DNA of 64,000 nt from Liopterus haemorrhoidalis (Eukaryota > Arthropoda > Insecta > Coleoptera > Dytiscidae). Numbering within the stretch: position 1 is the first letter of the stretch; each line of letters begins with the position of its first letter. The notes under the pieces are model-generated. The model saw only the letters and a program-made list of their open reading frames with translations. It searched no databases and had not been told where the DNA came from. The translations under genes and the position numbers were made by a program. Of the stretch, positions 1 through 11,649 are shown piece after piece. The DNA lies in contig OZ020611.1 in the NCBI GenBank assembly GCA_963971575.1, positions 241,390,654 through 241,454,653 on the forward strand. Direction: 5' to 3'.

Positions 1-252
1 GCTGCATCCATTAATTGTTCAGGTTGTACTTGTTGTTCAATAAGTTTCCCAGAAAAGGCTTAGTTGCAAGTACCTGACAGCAACATTTTTGCAATGGCGG
101 TAAGGGGAAACAGTATCAGGGGTAATGTACTTAGCAGCCTACATCCTTAAATGGTCAGTTGTTTCATTCAAATCGAACGTCTTAGACTTGTTTGGTATAA
201 ATTAGTGTTTTGAATTTTATACAAGCAAGTATAAAATTGTATTAAGTTTTTA

Positions 253-519
253 TTATCATCATCTGCGGTGCAACATGAGCGTGAAACTTCATTTTTTAAA
301 CAGTCATCTTGACAAATTTCCTGTCAATCTTGGAGATGTTAGTGACTTGGAGTTTAGTAACAGGGTGGACGTTTCCATCAGGATTTAAAAGAAATGGAGA
401 GACGTTATCAAGGAAGGTGGGATACTCACATGATGGCTGACTACTGTTGGATTATTAAAAGAGACTTATCGGGAATGGTGCACTCCAGAAGATCTTACAA
501 ACGACCATTTAATCCTTAA
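253..519 (+). pseudogene. C-terminal fragment of a multicopy arthropod 'MSRKC' repeat family
   Basis: From 275 the frame reads MSVKLHFLNSHLDKFPVNLG. After one frameshift near 345-365 it continues as GRFHQDLKEMERRYQGRW and MMADYCWIIKRDLSG, and ends in a stop at 517-519. The same C-terminal block recurs in this window at 39.7-39.95 kb and 47.3-47.5 kb. From memory this is a family found in very many copies in insects and other invertebrates and is likely carried by a mobile element. Its biochemical function is unknown to me. Only the last third of the protein is left here, so it is a remnant and not a working gene. Confidence 0.6.
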
Positions 520-1186
520 ATTATTTTGTATTTTTATTTTAACACTCCAATGCATTAAAATGTAATTAAAACTGTTCTCATTTTCTTTCTTTGACTATAA
601 ATAAAATTTTAAGAATATTTTCTAATTATTTAGTCCTTATTGTTCGTCAAATTTGTACCAATTACAGTATCGACGTCTAAAATTAAACGATAATAGCATT
701 ATTTGGCCGAAAATATTTATTTGTTGTAGAGCAAAAATCTGATGTGATTCGCAAAAACTGATGTGATATTTTAATTAAGCAGCACCAAATTAGTAAGAAA
801 CAAGTCTTAAGCCTGTAATACATGATGCGATTTCTCGTTTTGAATCTCGTTACAGGCTTTAGATGTAAGTCAGCAAAATTTGTGTTGACCAGTGTAATAG
901 GCGCTCGGATTTCTGTGTTTTAAAATTAAATTTGCTAATTTTCTATTGAGAAAACTGTATATTTGTAGACAGAATATTGTATATTATATACTTATAAAAT
1001 AAAATACTATTTAGTATATTTTTTGCAAAAATCGTGTGAAAATAAAGATATTTTTGTAAAACTACTGTTAGTTCATTAATCTATGTCTTAAGAGCTTCTT
1101 TTGGTACGGGACAATATTTTTTAAAAACATAATTATTTAAATCCACGACCCAAAAAATCGATATTTTTGGAAAACGTAATCTGATT
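520..1186. other. AT-rich stretch without recognised feature
   Basis: I see no open frame, terminal repeat or splice pattern of note. It lies in the part of gene A that follows its signal-peptide exon, so it may be intron or intergenic sequence. Confidence 0.4.
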
Positions 1187-1543
1187 CCTGTTGAATTTCG
1201 GTTCCTATCAATGTACATTTTTGATACTTTTTAGACAAACCACTTTTGGAGAGAAAAAAAAAATAGATTTATTCAAAAATATTTTTTTTTTATTTATCCG
1301 CAATTTAAGAGGTTAAATTTGATACCCCATTTAAGTTTTTTTTTTGCGTTGAATATATATTTGGTTATATTTTTACCGCGATGTATTTTTTCTCTGGTGT
1401 TCCTATATGTGAGTTGAAAATTTGTAGAAGAATGCTTCAAATTTTCGAAGAAGTTTCAAATATCTTGGTCCAGCCGTTTGGCCACAATTTCTACCGTACA
1501 GAAAAAACGGTATAAGATCTTTTAGTCATACCTAAAACACCGT
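1187..1543 (-). mobile_element. Diverged copy of the 'GTAGGTATGACCAAAAAA' repeat family
   Basis: Read on the minus strand it starts GGTATGACTAAAAGATC, continues TTATACCGTTTTTTCTG, and then has GTGGCCAAACGGCT. These match in order the better copies at 34.18 and 35.90 kb. The microsatellite present in those copies is absent here. It lies within the transcribed region of gene A. Confidence 0.5.
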
Positions 1544-1579
1544 AAAAAGCAATATAATCTTGTTGAAATAATTACATAC

Positions 1580-1746
1580 CTCTGAATGGACTTTGGGATT
1601 GGTGTAAGATATTGTAGATAAGGGTGCAGTCCTGACTTCACATACTGCGGCTGTGGATAGTAAAACAGCTGGCCAGGAGATAACTGTGCAGGCAATGGCA
1701 CTCCATACGTCGACGCCAGGACCGTCAGTAATGCTATATACAGCAT
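1580..1746 (-). CDS. Gene A, signal-peptide exon (exon 2) of a secreted protein
   Basis: On the minus strand a splice acceptor (TTTATTTTGTAG) is followed by five bases of leader and an ATG at 1746-1744. The frame begins MLYIALLTVLASTYG, a clear signal peptide with cleavage likely after Tyr-Gly or Ala-Ser. A proline-, glutamine- and tyrosine-rich segment follows, including QLFYYPQPQYVKSGLHPY. The exon ends at 1580 with the donor GTATGT after 55 codons and two bases, so the intron is phase 2. The signal-peptide exon of gene E also ends in phase 2, and the first known exons of C and D need the same phase. The downstream exons lie left of position 1 and are not seen, so membership of the Gly/Ala C-terminal family is inference. 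A stop lies just beyond the donor, which argues for splicing. Function is unknown. A secreted structural protein (cuticle or similar) is a reasonable guess. Confidence 0.65.
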
Positions 1747-2294
1747 TTTGTCTACAAAATAAAATTTTCTTATTTACATGATACAAGTTACAGTGTAAAG
1801 TTGCCTTTCTTTCATGGTGTCTTCACACAAATCGGCTTTCTTCCATATAGTGCCGTAGAGTAAGGTCGAGAAAGGAATAACTTACCTTCTCATTTGATTT
1901 GGTGGATACACTAAAGAACCCAAAACTTTTTCTTAAGGGGTTTTTTGAAAATTCAGGATTTTTCTTAAGGGCTCACGTATATAATCTTTTAATTAAACGA
2001 AAAATGCGTTAAAAACTTAAATTAATGTTTATAAATTTAATTTCGGATTCTTGAGATTAAATTACTTGAAACCCGTGCTTTACATGAGTTTAGCTTTTAA
2101 AAACCAGGGAGGGGGGACATGCCCGGTTAGTCCAGGTGATAGTTACGCCACTGTTGAGCATGCTAATTTCCATTTGACGGCTGTTTTTCTTATCAAGTTT
2201 TTCAGGAAAAGTAAAAAAATCCAAACATAACACGTTTATAGACCTATGTTTTCAAACAAAAATTAATTTTAAAAAATACGCTTTTAGTCTAGAT

Positions 2295-2611
2295 CAGCGA
2301 TGTCCAGCACATGGCCCGCGGGCCGCATGCGATCCAATTGATGTTTTTCTTCGGCCCTTCTTAAACGTTTAAAATTTTCTTCTTAAATTTAAATTGATAT
2401 TAAAAAATTAGCAAATAATATAAAAAACAAGTTTCACATTAAAATTTAATTTGAAGTTTTATTTTCAATTTTATTAATGATATTAAATAAAATTATTGAA
2501 GGATATAAAATAAAGTAGTGTGATAAATTTATCCTGTTGATATGTGCGGCCCACAATCAACCAATAAGATTTTTTTAAAGCCCAGCAAACGATTTCGGTT
2601 GGACATCACTG
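2295..2611. mobile_element. Non-autonomous hAT element
   Basis: Terminal repeats read CAGCGATGTCCAGCACATGG and, inverted, CAGTGATGTCCAACC. The 8-bp target duplication is gtctagat at 2287-2294 and ttctagat at 2612-2619, one mismatch. A GGCCCGCGGGCC palindrome sits just inside the left end. The interior is AT-rich and has no coding capacity. It is related to the repeats tandemly arrayed at 10.6-11.0 kb. Confidence 0.75.
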
Positions 2612-3406
2612 TTCTAGATATATACAGCATTCTGGCTTTCTGTTCACTGTTTCTTTTACATATTTGTGTAAGACCAACGAAACCCTGAAATGTGTGAATA
2701 TTCACACTACAAATACATTTTTAAAGCATATTTTCAAAAAATAAATCATCTATCTCATTACTATAAAAAGATTTACACTACTTTATTTGTTTGGTTTTAA
2801 CCAAATTAATTTATGTGAATTCTAAAAATATTTACCGGTTTTTACCAAATAAAAACAAAATTTATAACTTAAAATGTTGCATTTAAATATGTTGTTAATA
2901 TAATAAAAGATAAAATCTTAAAAATATTATTTATAAACAACATTTTTATCATTCCAAAATCTCATAATAAAAAAAGTCTAAGCTTTATGAACCTATTTAT
3001 TTTATAGCTGTTGTCAGAACAATTGTTTTGAAGGTGCGTGCATATATTAAAGCACCGTTTTGTAACCGGTGATTCGCGAACTCCAAGGGTTCGCACTAAA
3101 ATTTCCGTAATGGCGAGAGATCCCGCTATTGGGCATTTTTCTGAAACACATCACACTGAACAACTGATTTGCACCAGAATACATAACAAGTTTAGGTTTA
3201 GAAATAATGCAAAAAATAAAAAAGAAATCGTTTAAATTTTTCCCGTTATTATTCTAATTTGTGAAGTCTTGTAGCATGCTAGTATTTTTATAAATGAACT
3301 GTTAATGGTGCTAATAGGCATAAATGTCATGCGAGAATTATATCGTGTTACAAAAACAAAAAAAAAAAAAAAATCGTCAGTGGACTCAAAACAACAAAAC
3401 AAAATA

Positions 3407-4631
3407 CAAGGTGTCTCAAAAGAAATTTTATATTTAGTGGATCGATTAAAAAAAAAGTAAGCCGTATATAGAAAAAATGTTTATTAATTATTAAAACACA
3501 CTTTTTGGGGATTTATTTCTTAAAAATAATATCGTATTAATGTAGACCCTCGCGTTCTCGGCACTCATTTAATCGAACAGTAAAATTACTTATGACGTCT
3601 CGGTAGATTTAAGATAACCCCATAGGAAAAAGTCCATAGGGGTTAAATCTGGACTGCGTGGAGGCCAATTTATGTCACCTCTCCGGGAGATCAATTTGCC
3701 TGAGAAAATTTCACGAACACATGGCAGAGACATATTGGACGTGTGTGAAGTTGCTCCGTCCTGTTGGAACCATGTTCTTTGGTTATAGCCAGGAAAGTTT
3801 TGCAGTTCAGGTACCAAGAAGTTGTCTAACATCTCCACATAACGCTCTGAATTCACTGTAACTGCACGCCCCCTTTCGTTTTCAAAAAAGTAAGGGCCGA
3901 TAATTCCTCGCGCCGACATCGCAGCCCATACGGTCACTTAAGGCGAATGTAGGGGTTTCTGATGTTTGCGTTTCGGATTCGTTGCACTCCAGTAGCGGCA
4001 GTTCTGCTTATTTACGTGGCCATTAAGATGAAAATGAGCTTCATCCGAAAACAAAATGTTGGTAAACGTTGAAAATCGCTCAATCACCTGATTTACGAAA
4101 TTAAGCCTCTGACTGGCATCTTGGGGCTTTAATTCTTGCACCAATTGAATTTTGTAGGGGTGCAGCTTTAGGTCTTTGTGCATAATGTGATGTAATGATG
4201 ATCTATGCACATTTAAAGCACGTGCGCGCTTCCGAATTGAAAGGTTCGGGTCGTCACGAACAGACTGATTAACATTCTCCACGTTTTCTACCGTTCTTGA
4301 TGACCTAGGTCGCCCGGATTTTGATTTATCCAGCGTTGTACCAGTCTCTTCAAACTTTTTAACCCAATGTCGAATGAGAGGAATGCTTGGCGCATCATTT
4401 AAGTGGCGAAAACCTCGAATACTGCAGAATTTTCTACGCGCTACAGTCGCCGAATCACCGTTTTTGTAAAATTCTCGCACGCATAACGCGCGGTCTGCTC
4501 CCGAGAAACGCTCCATAGCGACTAAATTCCCAAGAGCCAGGCTACCGATTGACATAACCCCCGCGCCCCTTGGATACGTTGCGTTCACGCAGTAAGCTAA
4601 ATAAATATAAAATTTCTTTTGGGACACCTTG
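3407..4631 (-). mobile_element. Tc1/mariner-type element, copy 1 of 3
   Basis: Its ends CAAGGTGTCTCAAAAG and CTTTTGGGACACCTTG are flanked by TA on both sides (3405-3406, 4632-4633), the hallmark target duplication of the Tc1/mariner superfamily. It encodes a broken transposase on the minus strand. It is nearly identical to the copies at 27.7 and 59.6 kb. Confidence 0.9.
3513..4555 (-). pseudogene. Transposase (HTH plus DDE), copy 1, broken
   Basis: The start is either ATG 4555 (MSIGSLALGN) or ATG 4516 (MERFSGADRALCV). The N-terminal part has the helix-turn-helix pattern FYKNGDSATVARRKF, then a second HTH and GRPRSSRTVENV. The catalytic part shows FSDEAHFHLNG (first Asp), FQQDGATSHT (second Asp) and SPDLTPMDFFLWG (third Asp). 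There are two lesions. A TAA at about 3938 replaces a Lys codon that is AAA in copy 2. A deletion of about 85 bp removes the stretch after FFLWGYLKS and shifts the frame. The other two copies keep that segment, so this copy cannot make transposase. Confidence 0.9.
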
Positions 4632-4721
4632 TACAATGTCTATATGTAAAAATGGAACGGAGATCTATTCACATAACCTTTTTAATTTGATACTAAAAAT
4701 TTATTCTTAAAAATAAATCTT

Positions 4722-4723
4722 GT

Positions 4724-4778
<55 letters not shown>
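4722..4778. repeat. (TTTA)n microsatellite
   Basis: About 14 uninterrupted copies of TTTA. Confidence 0.95.
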
Positions 4779-4916
4779 TAAAACAGCAAATAAAAATGGA
4801 CACTTAAATAAATAACTTCAAATAAATAAAATACAAGTATAAACTAAACAAGATGGAATATGTGACCATCGCCTTCATCAATACAGATTCTGATTCTCCT
4901 GTTAATTGATCTAAAC

Positions 4917-5096
4917 CAAAGTTTCTCAACAGATGGTCCGCGGGTCAGTTTTTGGTGGTCTGCGCACATAAAATTTCATTAGTATTAATAATAGGGCTTT
5001 ACGCAAAAAAAAAATGTTTTTCTTGACATTGGTGGTCCGTGGTTAGTGTGTTATTCTGAAAGTTGTCCGCAACCGTCGAAGGTTTGAGAAACACTG
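4917..5096. mobile_element. Non-autonomous hAT element
   Basis: Ends CAAAGTTTCTCAAC and GGTTTGAGAAACACTG, with an exact 8-bp duplication atctaaac (4909-4916, 5097-5104). The interior carries GGTCCGCGG and GGTGGTCCGTGG, as in the copy at 18.67 kb. Confidence 0.85.
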
Positions 5097-5535
5097 ATCT
5101 AAACGATTAAGGGATGCGCACAGCCGTATAGTTTTTATACAAAATTAACAATCTGAAATGAAATTAATTTCAGTCTATACATAAACACTTACTACAATCT
5201 ATCTAATAAAATATTTTTAAATATAGAAAAAACTGTTATGTATTTATAAATAAACTTGCATTATAGACGGCATTTTGTAAACAAATCGACGCACATTTGC
5301 ATGCGATGCGGAAAATTGTAGCTAAAGCTTTATTCTAGTAGCTAGCTATTTTGTTCTATTGTGAAATCTACTTTTATATATATATATAATAATATATATT
5401 ACTTGGTAATCTATTTTTCGATTATTGAATCTGTCACGGTTCTCAATATAGGTGCTGCGGGAAAATTGATTTATTTTTCGTAAAGAACACGTCTACCAAG
5501 TGGCATTCCATTATCTTCAAGTATAGTATTTTTTG

Positions 5536-5821
5536 TAGAGCTGCAGTAAGGAAAACTTGCGCTAGGGGCAGAACCGTGTTTTGGCGCCCTTGGCAAATAA
5601 AAACAAGGTTCTCACCTCTCAAAATTTAAGTGATGAGCAAAAAAAAAAGGTCCTCAGCTCCCAAAATCCAAGTGACGAGCAAAAAAAAAGGTCCTCACCC
5701 CTCAAAATCCAAGTGACGGGCAAAAAAAAGGTCCTCGCCCTTCGCAATGGCGCTCCTTAGTCAAACCCGTCAGAGCCCTTTTCCTTAGTGCGTCCCTCCC
5801 CCCCCCCTTACTGCGGCTCTG
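5536..5821. mobile_element. MITE with TIR CAGAGCCGCAGTAAGG and an internal minisatellite
   Basis: Left end TAGAGCTGCAGTAAGG, right end CCTTACTGCGGCTCTG (inverted). It holds about three copies of a 38-45 bp unit of the form AAGTGATGAGCAAAAAAAAA plus GGTCCTCACC. The copy at 31.2-31.5 kb is the same element in the opposite orientation. Confidence 0.75.
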
Positions 5822-6573
5822 TATTCTATAAATAATTATGTCGAAAAAAATATTGTCGTATTATTTGAACATTTTTACACAAAACTATATAAATATAAAA
5901 GTTATTTAAAAACCACAATATATTTAAGAAATTACAGAACATTGTTATATGAGATTTAGTATTCATTTGTTGAGCGATTTCATTTTTAGATTTATTTCTA
6001 CAATTAAAAATATCTTATAGATTATTTCAAACATTTAAGCGGAACCAAATGGAATATTAATTTTCTTAAGTTGTTACAAGCTAATTTTTTAATGACAGAA
6101 GTTGACTTTTGCTAAAAAAAAATTACACTAAATTTAACCAAAAAAGAAGTGTAAACAGTTAACACGAAAAGCGAGGGACTTTATACACTAAAAGTTAATT
6201 TTTAAGTTAGTTACTTAGTGTTAAGTTCCTTTAACACTAAGTAATCTCTTTTACACAATGAAGCATTTGTACAAACTTGCTAAATTATCAAAAATGACAG
6301 TAATAAACAGTTTTTGTTATTGCTCAATTATCTCCAACATGCCCTTATATTATCTTCCACGGCTTACTATCTCTATTTTTGTTTTTTAATCACACGTTAT
6401 AACATTTTATTTTGAGGTGCTAATATCCCACACTGACATGATGTGCTAATCAATATATTTTGACAGTGGATGGGTTCATTGACCTTGTTGGCGAACTTGA
6501 CCATGCACAAGCCAGGCCAGGCGAAGACAAGGTAAACAGAGAACAGATATGACCTAATAGATGATATAATTGT
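5822..6573. other. No recognised feature
   Basis: AT-rich sequence just downstream of gene A's leader exon on the minus strand. I see no terminal repeats or coding frame. Confidence 0.35.
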
Positions 6574-6640
6574 ACTTACCGTGAGTGCGAGAGGCCGTCT
6601 ACTGTACTCCAGAGGTCTCTAACCTCACTTATATAACGGC
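6574..6640 (-). promoter_or_regulatory. Gene A core promoter and 5'UTR exon 1
   Basis: On the minus strand TATATAAG (6635-6628) lies about 32 bases before TACAGT, a fair insect initiator with its A at 6603. About 24 bases of leader follow, then CACG and the donor GTAAGT at 6579. The DNA upstream is unusually GC-rich for this window (GGGCGGGGGCC). The leader joins naturally to the acceptor before the gene A ATG at 1746, giving an intron of about 4.8 kb. Start site and splicing are inferred from motifs only. Confidence 0.6.
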
Positions 6641-6823
6641 CCCCGCCCAGACCCCGCTATCACACAAACAGGGGGCTGCACGATCATCCCAGCCATTGTC
6701 ACAAACATCTATCTCCCATCTTCATATTTCACAAATAACGCATATTTTGGGGATATATAGGTAAAACAACATTTTTATTTTCTTATGTTTGTTAGATTTG
6801 TTTTGCAAAAATAACTGTACCTA

Positions 6824-7230
6824 CAGTCTGTTTCAAACGCTTAGGCGGAACTAAATGGGAATTTCGTTCTTTTAGGTTGTCACGACAAGGGACCTTGCTT
6901 GGGTTATTTCATTTTTCACATTGCAATGTCAAAATTTAAAATTACAACAATGAAACCATGGAAACGAATCACTTATGTCAAAATTAAATTATTTTTTTAA
7001 TATATTTTAATGACAAAAAAATTAATAAATGGGAAATTTGTATTAAGAATGAAACAAAAAATCAAAATATAAAGAAAATGACAATTTAAAATGATATTAA
7101 CCTTAACAAAAAATGTGTATTGTAAGTATGATTTACAAAGCTTAAACAAAACGGTCGAAAAGCACGATTTAAACGATGAAAGTAACTAGATTGCAAAATT
7201 TAGTTCCGCTTAACCGTTTGGAACAGACTG
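6824..7230. mobile_element. MITE, TIR CAGTCTGTTYCAAACG, copy 1
   Basis: Terminal repeats CAGTCTGTTTCAAACGC and CGTTTGGAACAGACTG are flanked by TA. It is about 407 bp with no coding capacity. It lies upstream of gene A. An inverted second copy follows 283 bp away. Confidence 0.8.
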
Positions 7231-7513
7231 TAGGATTGTTTTTTGAAATGTTAAAAATTGTCGTGACTCCTTGTAACTATAAAATAAATATACTAATATA
7301 CAGCGGTGGTGAATGGCAGGGGCGACGGGGATACAGGCCCAGGGCGCCAGCTCTTAGGGGCGCCAAAACAAACGCTTAGATATACATATTCTAAGTTTTT
7401 ATTAAGTTTTCTATTTTTATTTAGATCAAAAATATAAATTTTCATTTCTATATCAGTCTCGTACATATTAAATACAAAATTGAATTTAAAGATGTACACA
7501 TTTATTGATTATA

Positions 7514-7920
7514 CAGTCTGTTCCAAACGGTTAAGCGGAACTAGATTTTGCAATCTAGTTACTTTCATCGTTTAAATCGTGCCTTTCGGCCGTTTTGTTT
7601 AAGCTTTGTAAATCATACTTACAATAAACATTTTTTGGTTAAGGTTAATATCATTTTAAAATGTCATTTTCTTTATATTTTGATTTTTTGTATCATTCTT
7701 AAAACAAATTTCCCATTTATTTATTTTTTTGTCATTAAAATATCTAAAAAAAATATTTAATTTTGACATATGTCATTCGTTTCCATGGTTTCATTGTTGG
7801 AATTTTAAATTTTGACATCCCAACGTGAAAAATGAAATAACCCAAGCAAGGTCCCTTCTCGTGACAACCTAAAAGAACTAAATTCCCATTTAGTTCCGCT
7901 TAACCGTTTGGAACAGACTG
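7514..7920. mobile_element. MITE, TIR CAGTCTGTTYCAAACG, copy 2 (inverted to copy 1)
   Basis: Same family and length as 6824-7230 but in the opposite orientation, again between TA dinucleotides. The pair forms an inverted repeat with arms of about 407 bp and a 283-bp spacer. Confidence 0.85.
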
Positions 7921-8131
7921 TATAATAATATTCGTCGTCTTTTTTTTTTTGTTTAGTAATTGCGTAATTTTAATTGTGTTAAATCTTGAAGTATTAAATA
8001 TCCAGATGTCATTTTAATATATTATTTCTTTATATAAGTGATTATTATAGGAGGAAAGTGTTTATTTATCATCATGAAGGTCTTCTGCTGTTCTTTTTTT
8101 TTTGTTTTTGCAGGAAATATACTAATTTTAA

Positions 8132-9448
8132 GGGCCGCTTTTACAAACCTCGGATACGTAGTGGTATAACTATCTAAGGTATAAGTTTATTCCGATGTTT
8201 ATTCCAACGTTTGCTTTTACAATGCATTTTTTATTCTCGGATAGTTATCCATGGTTTTATTGTAAATAAAATAAAGTTGGTATTGGTTGACACATAAACT
8301 GACATATTAGAAAAGTCATATTTTAAATTGACATTACTATTAACAATACATTTGACCATGTTTGGGGAAATATTGGCAGATGTCGAAATATTCGACTCAA
8401 ATAATTATTTTATTGTGCTATATCTACCGCGTTAGTGTCAGCTTCTCGTGTGCAAATATTCATAAAACCGGTCTCTAATAGAATCGAGCCCAAATACCGC
8501 CCATGTGTAAATTTTTATAAGATCACCCTCTACTAGTAGACTTCTATTAGAATCTATACCAAATGCCGTCCCTTTGACGAGCCGTTCGTGTGCGGTGCAG
8601 ACTATGCACAAACGCACGCGGTGACTCTGATTGTGGTTCATATTTATGTACTGTAATCCCTTATCACCGCGGAGTTTATGTTCCACTAACATACTGTGGA
8701 CAAAAAAACGCGAATAATAAGATTAAGCATATTCCAGCGGTAATTGGCTGCTACTGTTCATTGCTACGCTTTTAAAAAATAAATCAAATTATTATTTCCC
8801 AACTGCGTGTAATCAAAACTACTGAACAAATACATGGATAACGAGGGATTACGTACTATTATTATTTCGTATGGCAATGTCTAGGTTTCAGAGATTTTAA
8901 GGTCGCGAGTAGCGTCCTCTGACATGACCTAACGATTACTTTTTACAGTAGCCGAGACCACCATGCCTTATGAAGCATTTCCCATATTTCCAAAAATTAA
9001 TTCAGAGATACAGGCATTCATTGTAAAGAATCTGAGCCTATGTTTGCAACAGCCAAGTTTTTTTTTTTTAATCTTTTTGCCCATACTAGGTCGGTCTCAT
9101 GATTCCACACTTTCAAAGCAAGCGAGATAACCACTACGATGCTGCTACCACAATTATATAACTGTAATAAAAATTCAAATAAAAAGTCATAATGTGACAT
9201 TTATCATATGTCAATTTAATTTTTTTATCGTTGCTGGGTAATAAATACTTACTTATTCGCCAATCAGAGCAAGGGAATAACTTATACTGCCCTTTATCTG
9301 AAGTGTCGTTGGCCCGATAAGATATTCTGGTGTTTATTCCGATGTTTATCCTATCCAAGCTTTATCCGAGCATTGTAAAAGCGATTTTTTGACTTTATAC
9401 CGGGAATAGCGTTATCCGAGCTTTATCCAACGATTGTAAAAGCGGCCC
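8132..9448. mobile_element. PIF/Harbinger-like non-autonomous element
   Basis: Ends GGGCCGCTTTTACAA and TTGTAAAAGCGGCCC are perfect inverted repeats flanked by TAA on both sides (8129-8131, 9449-9451). The interior of about 1.3 kb has no recognisable transposase. Small open frames within it show no motif I know. Subterminal TTTATTCCGATGTTTAT and GCTTTATCC motifs repeat in both halves. Confidence 0.75.
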
Positions 9449-10004
9449 TAAGACGTATTTCAAAAAAACTTAAAAATTGTGATAAAAGTATTCATCAGCG
9501 CCTCTCCCGAACAACGAAACAACTACCGACATTCAAATTTAGGAGGCAATTACTTCGCATTATTGAATTATAACAAGTATAGATGAAATTTTAGTGATTA
9601 AATAAATTAAAAAACGAATATAATATATTTACGTGTAAACAAAATTATTTACAAAAAAAAAAAATGAATATTATAAATACATTTTTAAATAGTAATAACA
9701 AAATACTAAATTTAATAACGTAAAATATTACTACAACGAATATATTATTACAACGAAAATCTGCAAATTTCACATTTATCAGTGTTACTCAAAAGATTTT
9801 CTAAATTTCCAAGTGACATAATTAATAGTGAATCCTATGCAATAATATTTAACTATTTTATTAATTTTTCTCTATTTTATTCAGAATCCATGTATTCTTT
9901 ATAGTGAAATAAAATATTATTGTTACGTTTAAATGGTATAAACGTAAATTATCCTTTGAACATTCTATGTATAGATTAGAACTTTCCGAGTGTTATTGGC
10001 TATA

Positions 10005-10175
10005 TCGGTGTTTCTCTTATAATCGATAAGTGCGGTAAAATGCTTTATTATATCTATTTAAACACAAAAAAAAGTCGCGAAGTGATGAGTTTTATAATCA
10101 ACAACTGCGGCAAAATGTTTTATTATATCTATTAAAACACAAGAAAACGAGTCGCGAAGCGACGAGTTTTGTTAA
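10005..10175. repeat. Two-copy tandem repeat with GTCGCGAAGYGAYGAG palindrome
   Basis: Two units of about 80 bp each contain TGCGGYAAAATGYTTTATTA and AGTCGCGAAGYGAYGAGTTT. The GTCGC-GAAGC-GAC core is self-complementary. A related palindrome occurs at 48.05 kb. Confidence 0.6.
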
Positions 10176-10348
10176 CGTAGGGGTAGATGCCCGGCGTAGC
10201 CGTGCTGAGGCCCCTAGTTGTTTATATGTTATTTGCAAAGTTTGTGTCTTTAATTATTATTTTGTTAGTAAGTTATTCAAATTTTATGTATATATTTATG
10301 TACCTGCCCGTTTTGGGTAATACTGTTGGGCAGCAGTAATAAATAAAT

Positions 10349-11138
10349 TATATATATAAAAGCCCTAATTTCTGTGTGTTCCACGTAACGCTAAGTTGCT
10401 TGGTGTGAATGGGTTTTACGGGGTGTGGGCGGTAACGAAGTAAGTACTAGGGGGCGACGTATACCACGAAACAGATAGCTTACCAGACACTAGAGCAGAG
10501 CATTGCAGTACATACGGTGACTCGAGTGAAGGTTGTTGTGTCAGGGGCATGTTTTGAATTGATGTTACGCAACGTATAATGTCCCGCGAGCCGTCTCCAG
10601 CCCGATACTAAATTTTAAAACTTTAAACGACATGCATTGAGCGGATTTCCTAGGTATAATCAGAAAGAGCTATACCATTGATGTCCAGCATATGGCCCGC
10701 GGGCCGTATCCAGCCCGATACTAATTTTTAAACTTTAAACGACATGCATTGAGCGGCTTTTTTGGATTTCCTAGGTATAATCAGAAACAGCTATACCATT
10801 AATGTCCAGCATATGGCCCGCGGGCTGTATCCAGCCCGATACTAATTTTTAAACTTTAAACAACATGCATTGAGCGTTTTTTTAGGATTTCCTAGGTATA
10901 ATCAGAAACAGCTATACCACTGTTGTCCAGCATATGGCCCGCGGGCCGTAACCAGTCCGATACCAATTTTTAAATGACACCCATTAAACGGCTTTTTAGG
11001 ATTTCCTAGGTATAATCAAGAAACGTTTTTGTTTTGTTAATATACGCAGAATCATGCAAATTTTAATAATTAATTCCTGCTTATATTGATTTTTATTCGA
11101 TCAGTTTGCTAACGTTGTTGGCAACGGGGTCTGCTAGT
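10349..11138 (+). mobile_element. Non-autonomous Helitron
   Basis: The 3' end has the Helitron signature: a hairpin CGTTG-TTGG-CAACG at 11113-11126, then GGGGTCTG and CTAGT at 11134-11138. The left boundary (TATATATATAAAAGCCC near 10350) resembles common insect Helitron 5' ends and is less sure. No Rep/helicase is present. Confidence 0.65.
10562..11027. repeat. ~121-bp tandem array derived from a GGCCCGCGGGCC-type hAT end
   Basis: About four units, each with ATGTCCAGCATATGGCCCGC, TATCCAGCCCGATACTAA, ACATGCATTGAGCGG and TTTCCTAGGTATAATC. The first unit is diverged and the last is shortened. The head of each unit matches the terminal repeat of the hAT MITE at 2295. The array lies inside the Helitron. 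Confidence 0.8.
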
Positions 11139-11649
11139 AAATAAATAAATTAATAAACATTTTATCTAGTTTACCCGGTTCACATTCATAAAAGTAAAAA
11201 TGTCTATCAAATGTTATTATCTGATTTAAAAAGTCCTTGATGTAATATATTATAAGTACATCATTGCGGATTTGCAAATGATTATCACGTAATAATGATA
11301 TCGCTACATCATTACCTCACATCATATTTAAATTCATCGGCATATCTGAGAGACTGTGGCCAGCAAAGACTCGCCGCATCGCCTGGAGCCTTGGACTTAT
11401 TAATAACTGGGCCCCGAAATATGATCAATATGCACTGTGCAATTTATAATAAAATTCGCTAATAGTGCCTTATATAGAATACTTAAATTGTAAATCAATG
11501 TCCTTCAGTTTTGCCATATAGTGTCGGAAATAGAATACATTGTTTATAATATTAATGTGACTTTATAAGAGGGTTACCTTTTAAGTTTTTACAAAAACTA
11601 AGAAAGATTTTTTTTTTTTAAAAACTGTTTTATTGGTTTTAAAAATATT

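Larger units (their letters stand above)
1756..6573 (-). other. Gene A intron 1, repeat-filled
   Basis: This stretch between the leader exon and the signal-peptide exon holds a hAT-type MITE (2295-2611), a broken Tc1/mariner-type element (3407-4631), a TTTA microsatellite, a second hAT MITE (4917-5096) and a minisatellite MITE (5536-5821). Between them I see only AT-rich sequence. Confidence 0.5.

Noticed and set aside
1889..1918. Additional small exon of gene A ending ATGAGAAG before GTAAGT
   Set aside because: Joining it to 1751 would put the ATG out of frame with the signal peptide. At most it is a leader exon with an upstream frame.
8438..8775. Overlapping frames inside the Harbinger-like element as its transposase
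   Set aside because: Too short, no DDE or Myb/SANT motif.
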